This document shows, one piece after another, positions 15,265 to 16,569 of a stretch of DNA of 16,569 bases. Source of the stretch: GCA-1730015 sp964583825 (lineage in GTDB: Bacteria > Pseudomonadota > Gammaproteobacteria > Granulosicoccales > Granulosicoccaceae). The notes beneath the pieces were generated by a model that saw nothing but the letters and a program-made list of their open reading frames with translations, was not told where the DNA came from and did not search any database. The stretch covers positions 1 through 16,569 of the forward strand of contig CAZOXM010000098.1 of NCBI GenBank assembly GCA_964583825.1. The letters run 5' to 3'. The position numbers and the translations under genes are program-made. Position 1 is the first letter of the stretch, and every line of letters starts with the position of its first letter.

Positions 15265-15605
15265 TGGTTTTCAAATGTTCGGTCGGCTGGTGCCGCACAA
15301 GCGTTTCCAGGATGGCGGTTGGCAACAGCGCGGGAAGGTATTCGTCGGTCCTGGGTTGATTTTTTCACAGCTTCGGGAGAATTGTCGCTTGCAGGATTAA
15401 AAAATTGGATTGACGGGTCGTCCCCGAAGAACCCGCAAGAGGCCTGAATGCTTTCTTTCTGATTAGCGACTGTGCATGTATTCGGCATCCGCCCGGATAG
15501 TCGTCCGGTAGGGTCCGCTGCTGGCATAAAAAATTTAAAATAGTTTTATGTTATACTATAACGTTTTAGTGGGAAAATTAGTCTCATTAACAACGAGAAT
15601 TGTGT
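15265..15605. other. 341-bp divergent intergenic region
   Basis: Noncoding spacer between the dehydratase start (minus) and the IclR-type start (plus). An 88-codon minus-strand frame through it shows no protein-like features. The right third (15526-15600) is strikingly AT-rich and holds the promoter/palindrome described separately. I see no RNA gene, riboswitch or mobile element in the rest. Confidence 0.6.
15550..15562. promoter_or_regulatory. Perfect 13-bp palindrome with extended -10 (candidate IclR operator)
   Basis: GTTATACTATAAC is a perfect inverted repeat around the central C at 15556. On the plus strand TGTTATACT (15549-15557) is an extended -10 element for the regulator gene 49 bases downstream. 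On the minus strand the same palindrome gives TATAGT, a plausible -10 facing the dehydratase. No good -35 is seen for either. The position suits an autoregulated divergent operator of the IclR-type protein. Binding is inferred. Confidence 0.5.
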
Positions 15606-16439
15606 ATGAGTGATCAAGCAAAGGAACTGTCCACGCGAAGCTTACGGGCATTGATTGTTCTCGAGGAAGTAGTGGCCCATTCCACGCCAGTCACCGCTTT
15701 CACGATCGGAAGAAGTGTCGATCTGCCGAAGCAGACCCTGCATCGAATTCTGACCACACTCACCAGCGCCGGATTTCTGCAAAAGGAAGTCGACAGTGTT
15801 TCCTATACACCGGGCCCGAGACTGAAGCGATTCTCTGTTGGTATTCTTTCCTCCGGCACGGGGCGCGAGGTGCGCATGGCGATTCTTAACCGGCTCGCGC
15901 GTGACCTTGGCGAAACCTGCAACCTTGCGATCCCCGGGGACGAAGGAATGATCTATCTGGAACGGGTGGAAACTCAATGGCCACTGCGGGTTGAACTGCC
16001 GATTGGTTCAACCGTACCCTTCCACTGCACCGCCAGCGGCAAGCTATATCTGAGTTCGCTTTCGCCGGCAAAGGTGAAACGCATGGTTCGGTCACTGCAT
16101 TTGGCGCAGAACACCACCAACACTAAAATTGATCCGCAGGCGCTGCTCGATGATATTAAGCGCATTCGCGCCCAGGGGTTTGCCGAAGATCAGGAAGAAT
16201 TTATTCAGGGAATGATGGCGGTGGCGGTACCCGTATTGAATCCGGACGGCAAGATGATGTCCAGTCTGGCTGTCCATGGTCCCTCCGCCCGACTCACCAT
16301 TGACATCGCGCGGGGACATGTCGAACGCCTGCGGCAGGCAGCAGCGGATCTGGCGGCAGTGATCTGCGACGACCCGGATGAATTTGAGACGGATCATGAG
16401 CAGGGTGTTGAAAAACGTGATGAGCGACAGTCTGAGTAG
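15606..16439 (+). CDS. IclR-family transcriptional regulator with element-derived C-terminus
   Basis: A 277-residue regulator, start ATG 15606 (an in-frame TTG at 15600 would add two residues). The N-terminal winged HTH spans about residues 11-75 (TRSLRALIVLEEV, then VDLPKQTLHRILTTLTSAGFL and the wing SYTPGPRLKRFS). The C-terminal effector domain follows, with GETCNLAIPGDEGMIYLERVET, PFHCTASGKLYL, GFAEDQEEFIQGMMAVAVPV and SLAVHGPSARL, all family-typical. The last 12 residues (266-277, starting QGVEKRDE) are encoded by sequence that repeats the terminus of the small mobile element at 12961-13001, so the original end was probably different. The folded domain appears complete before that point. 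It is divergent from the dehydratase and probably controls it and itself. Confidence 0.92.
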   Translation: MSDQAKELSTRSLRALIVLEEVVAHSTPVTAFTIGRSVDLPKQTLHRILTTLTSAGFLQKEVDSVSYTPGPRLKRFSVGILSSGTGREVRMAILNRLARDLGETCNLAIPGDEGMIYLERVETQWPLRVELPIGSTVPFHCTASGKLYLSSLSPAKVKRMVRSLHLAQNTTNTKIDPQALLDDIKRIRAQGFAEDQEEFIQGMMAVAVPVLNPDGKMMSSLAVHGPSARLTIDIARGHVERLRQAAADLAAVICDDPDEFETDHEQGVEKRDERQSE

Positions 16440-16569
16440 GCAAATTTCCCCGAAAAAGCGCAGTTTATGGGTTACAAATGAGCATTTTGAGGGGGAATTT
16501 AACGCCCTCAGACCTAGGAGTCTGCGCGGCAGAACCTCCACTACTGCGAGCGCGCCGGATTGCGCCTGA
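16401..16569. mobile_element. Second mobile-element terminus, continuing off the window
   Basis: Positions 16401-16441 match the reverse complement of 12961-13001 at 38 of 41 bases, beginning CAGGGTGTTGAAAAAC. Further in, both copies share a CCGAAAA(A)GCGC motif but otherwise diverge, as expected if the 105-bp element is an internally reduced relative. The remaining sequence to the window end has no protein I can recognise. It includes a short palindrome, CAGAC-CTAGGA-GTCTG. It is probably the end of a larger insertion sequence whose transposase lies outside. The inner boundary cannot be seen. Confidence 0.5.

Noticed and set aside
16092..16541. 149-residue minus-strand frame as a possible transposase remnant
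   Set aside because: Mostly antisense to the IclR-type gene; no transposase motif could be recognised.
1..16569. CRISPR array, tRNA, rRNA, prophage or conjugative functions
   Set aside because: No regularly spaced repeats, cloverleaf-like segments, or recognisable phage or transfer proteins were seen on either strand.

Overview
The window reads as chromosomal DNA of a free-living, probably marine proteobacterium, most likely a gammaproteobacterium. The basis is moderate-to-high GC, a TRAP transporter instead of an ABC system, Sec/Lol-type lipoproteins with clear lipoboxes, and RpiR- and IclR-type regulators. The taxonomy is an inference from style and gene content; no rRNA or tRNA gene is present to fix it.

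Left part (1-4497): a terminator of an upstream gene, then two plus-strand secreted lipoproteins. The first has a CBM9-like C-terminal domain. The second is a 1010-residue galactose-oxidase-like copper-radical enzyme (all five copper/cofactor residues present) followed by a PA14 domain, a Pro-rich repeat linker and two cysteine-containing NGGFE-type binding modules. They look like surface proteins that bind and oxidise carbohydrates or other alcohols.

Middle part (4487-12887): a minus-strand pair (RpiR-type regulator, then a class-I-aldolase-like TIM-barrel protein) is divergent from a plus-strand catabolic run. That run is an N-formylglutamate-amidohydrolase-like protein, TRAP DctQ, DctM and DctP, a strong terminator, a glutamine-synthetase-like gamma-glutamyl ligase, and an iron-type alcohol dehydrogenase. 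A good sigma70-type promoter with flanking TGTAAA/TTTACA inverted arms lies in the 80-bp divergent gap. The best single reading is uptake of a small amino alcohol (ethanolamine is the leading candidate), capture as a gamma-glutamyl amide, oxidation of its hydroxyl, and release of glutamate. The binding protein appears to lack the arginine that TRAP receptors use to hold carboxylates, which fits a non-carboxylate ligand. The substrate is not proven, and no aldehyde dehydrogenase is visible in the window.

Right part (12888-16569): a 105-bp MITE-like element with 16-bp imperfect inverted ends and a TTAG duplication sits between the convergent dehydrogenase and an HtrA-like secreted protease. Next come a PLP-dependent threonine-dehydratase-like enzyme (minus strand) and, across a 341-bp divergent gap with a perfect 13-bp palindrome, an IclR-type regulator. 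The IclR reading frame runs into a second copy of the same mobile-element terminus, which supplies its last 12 codons; that element continues off the window.
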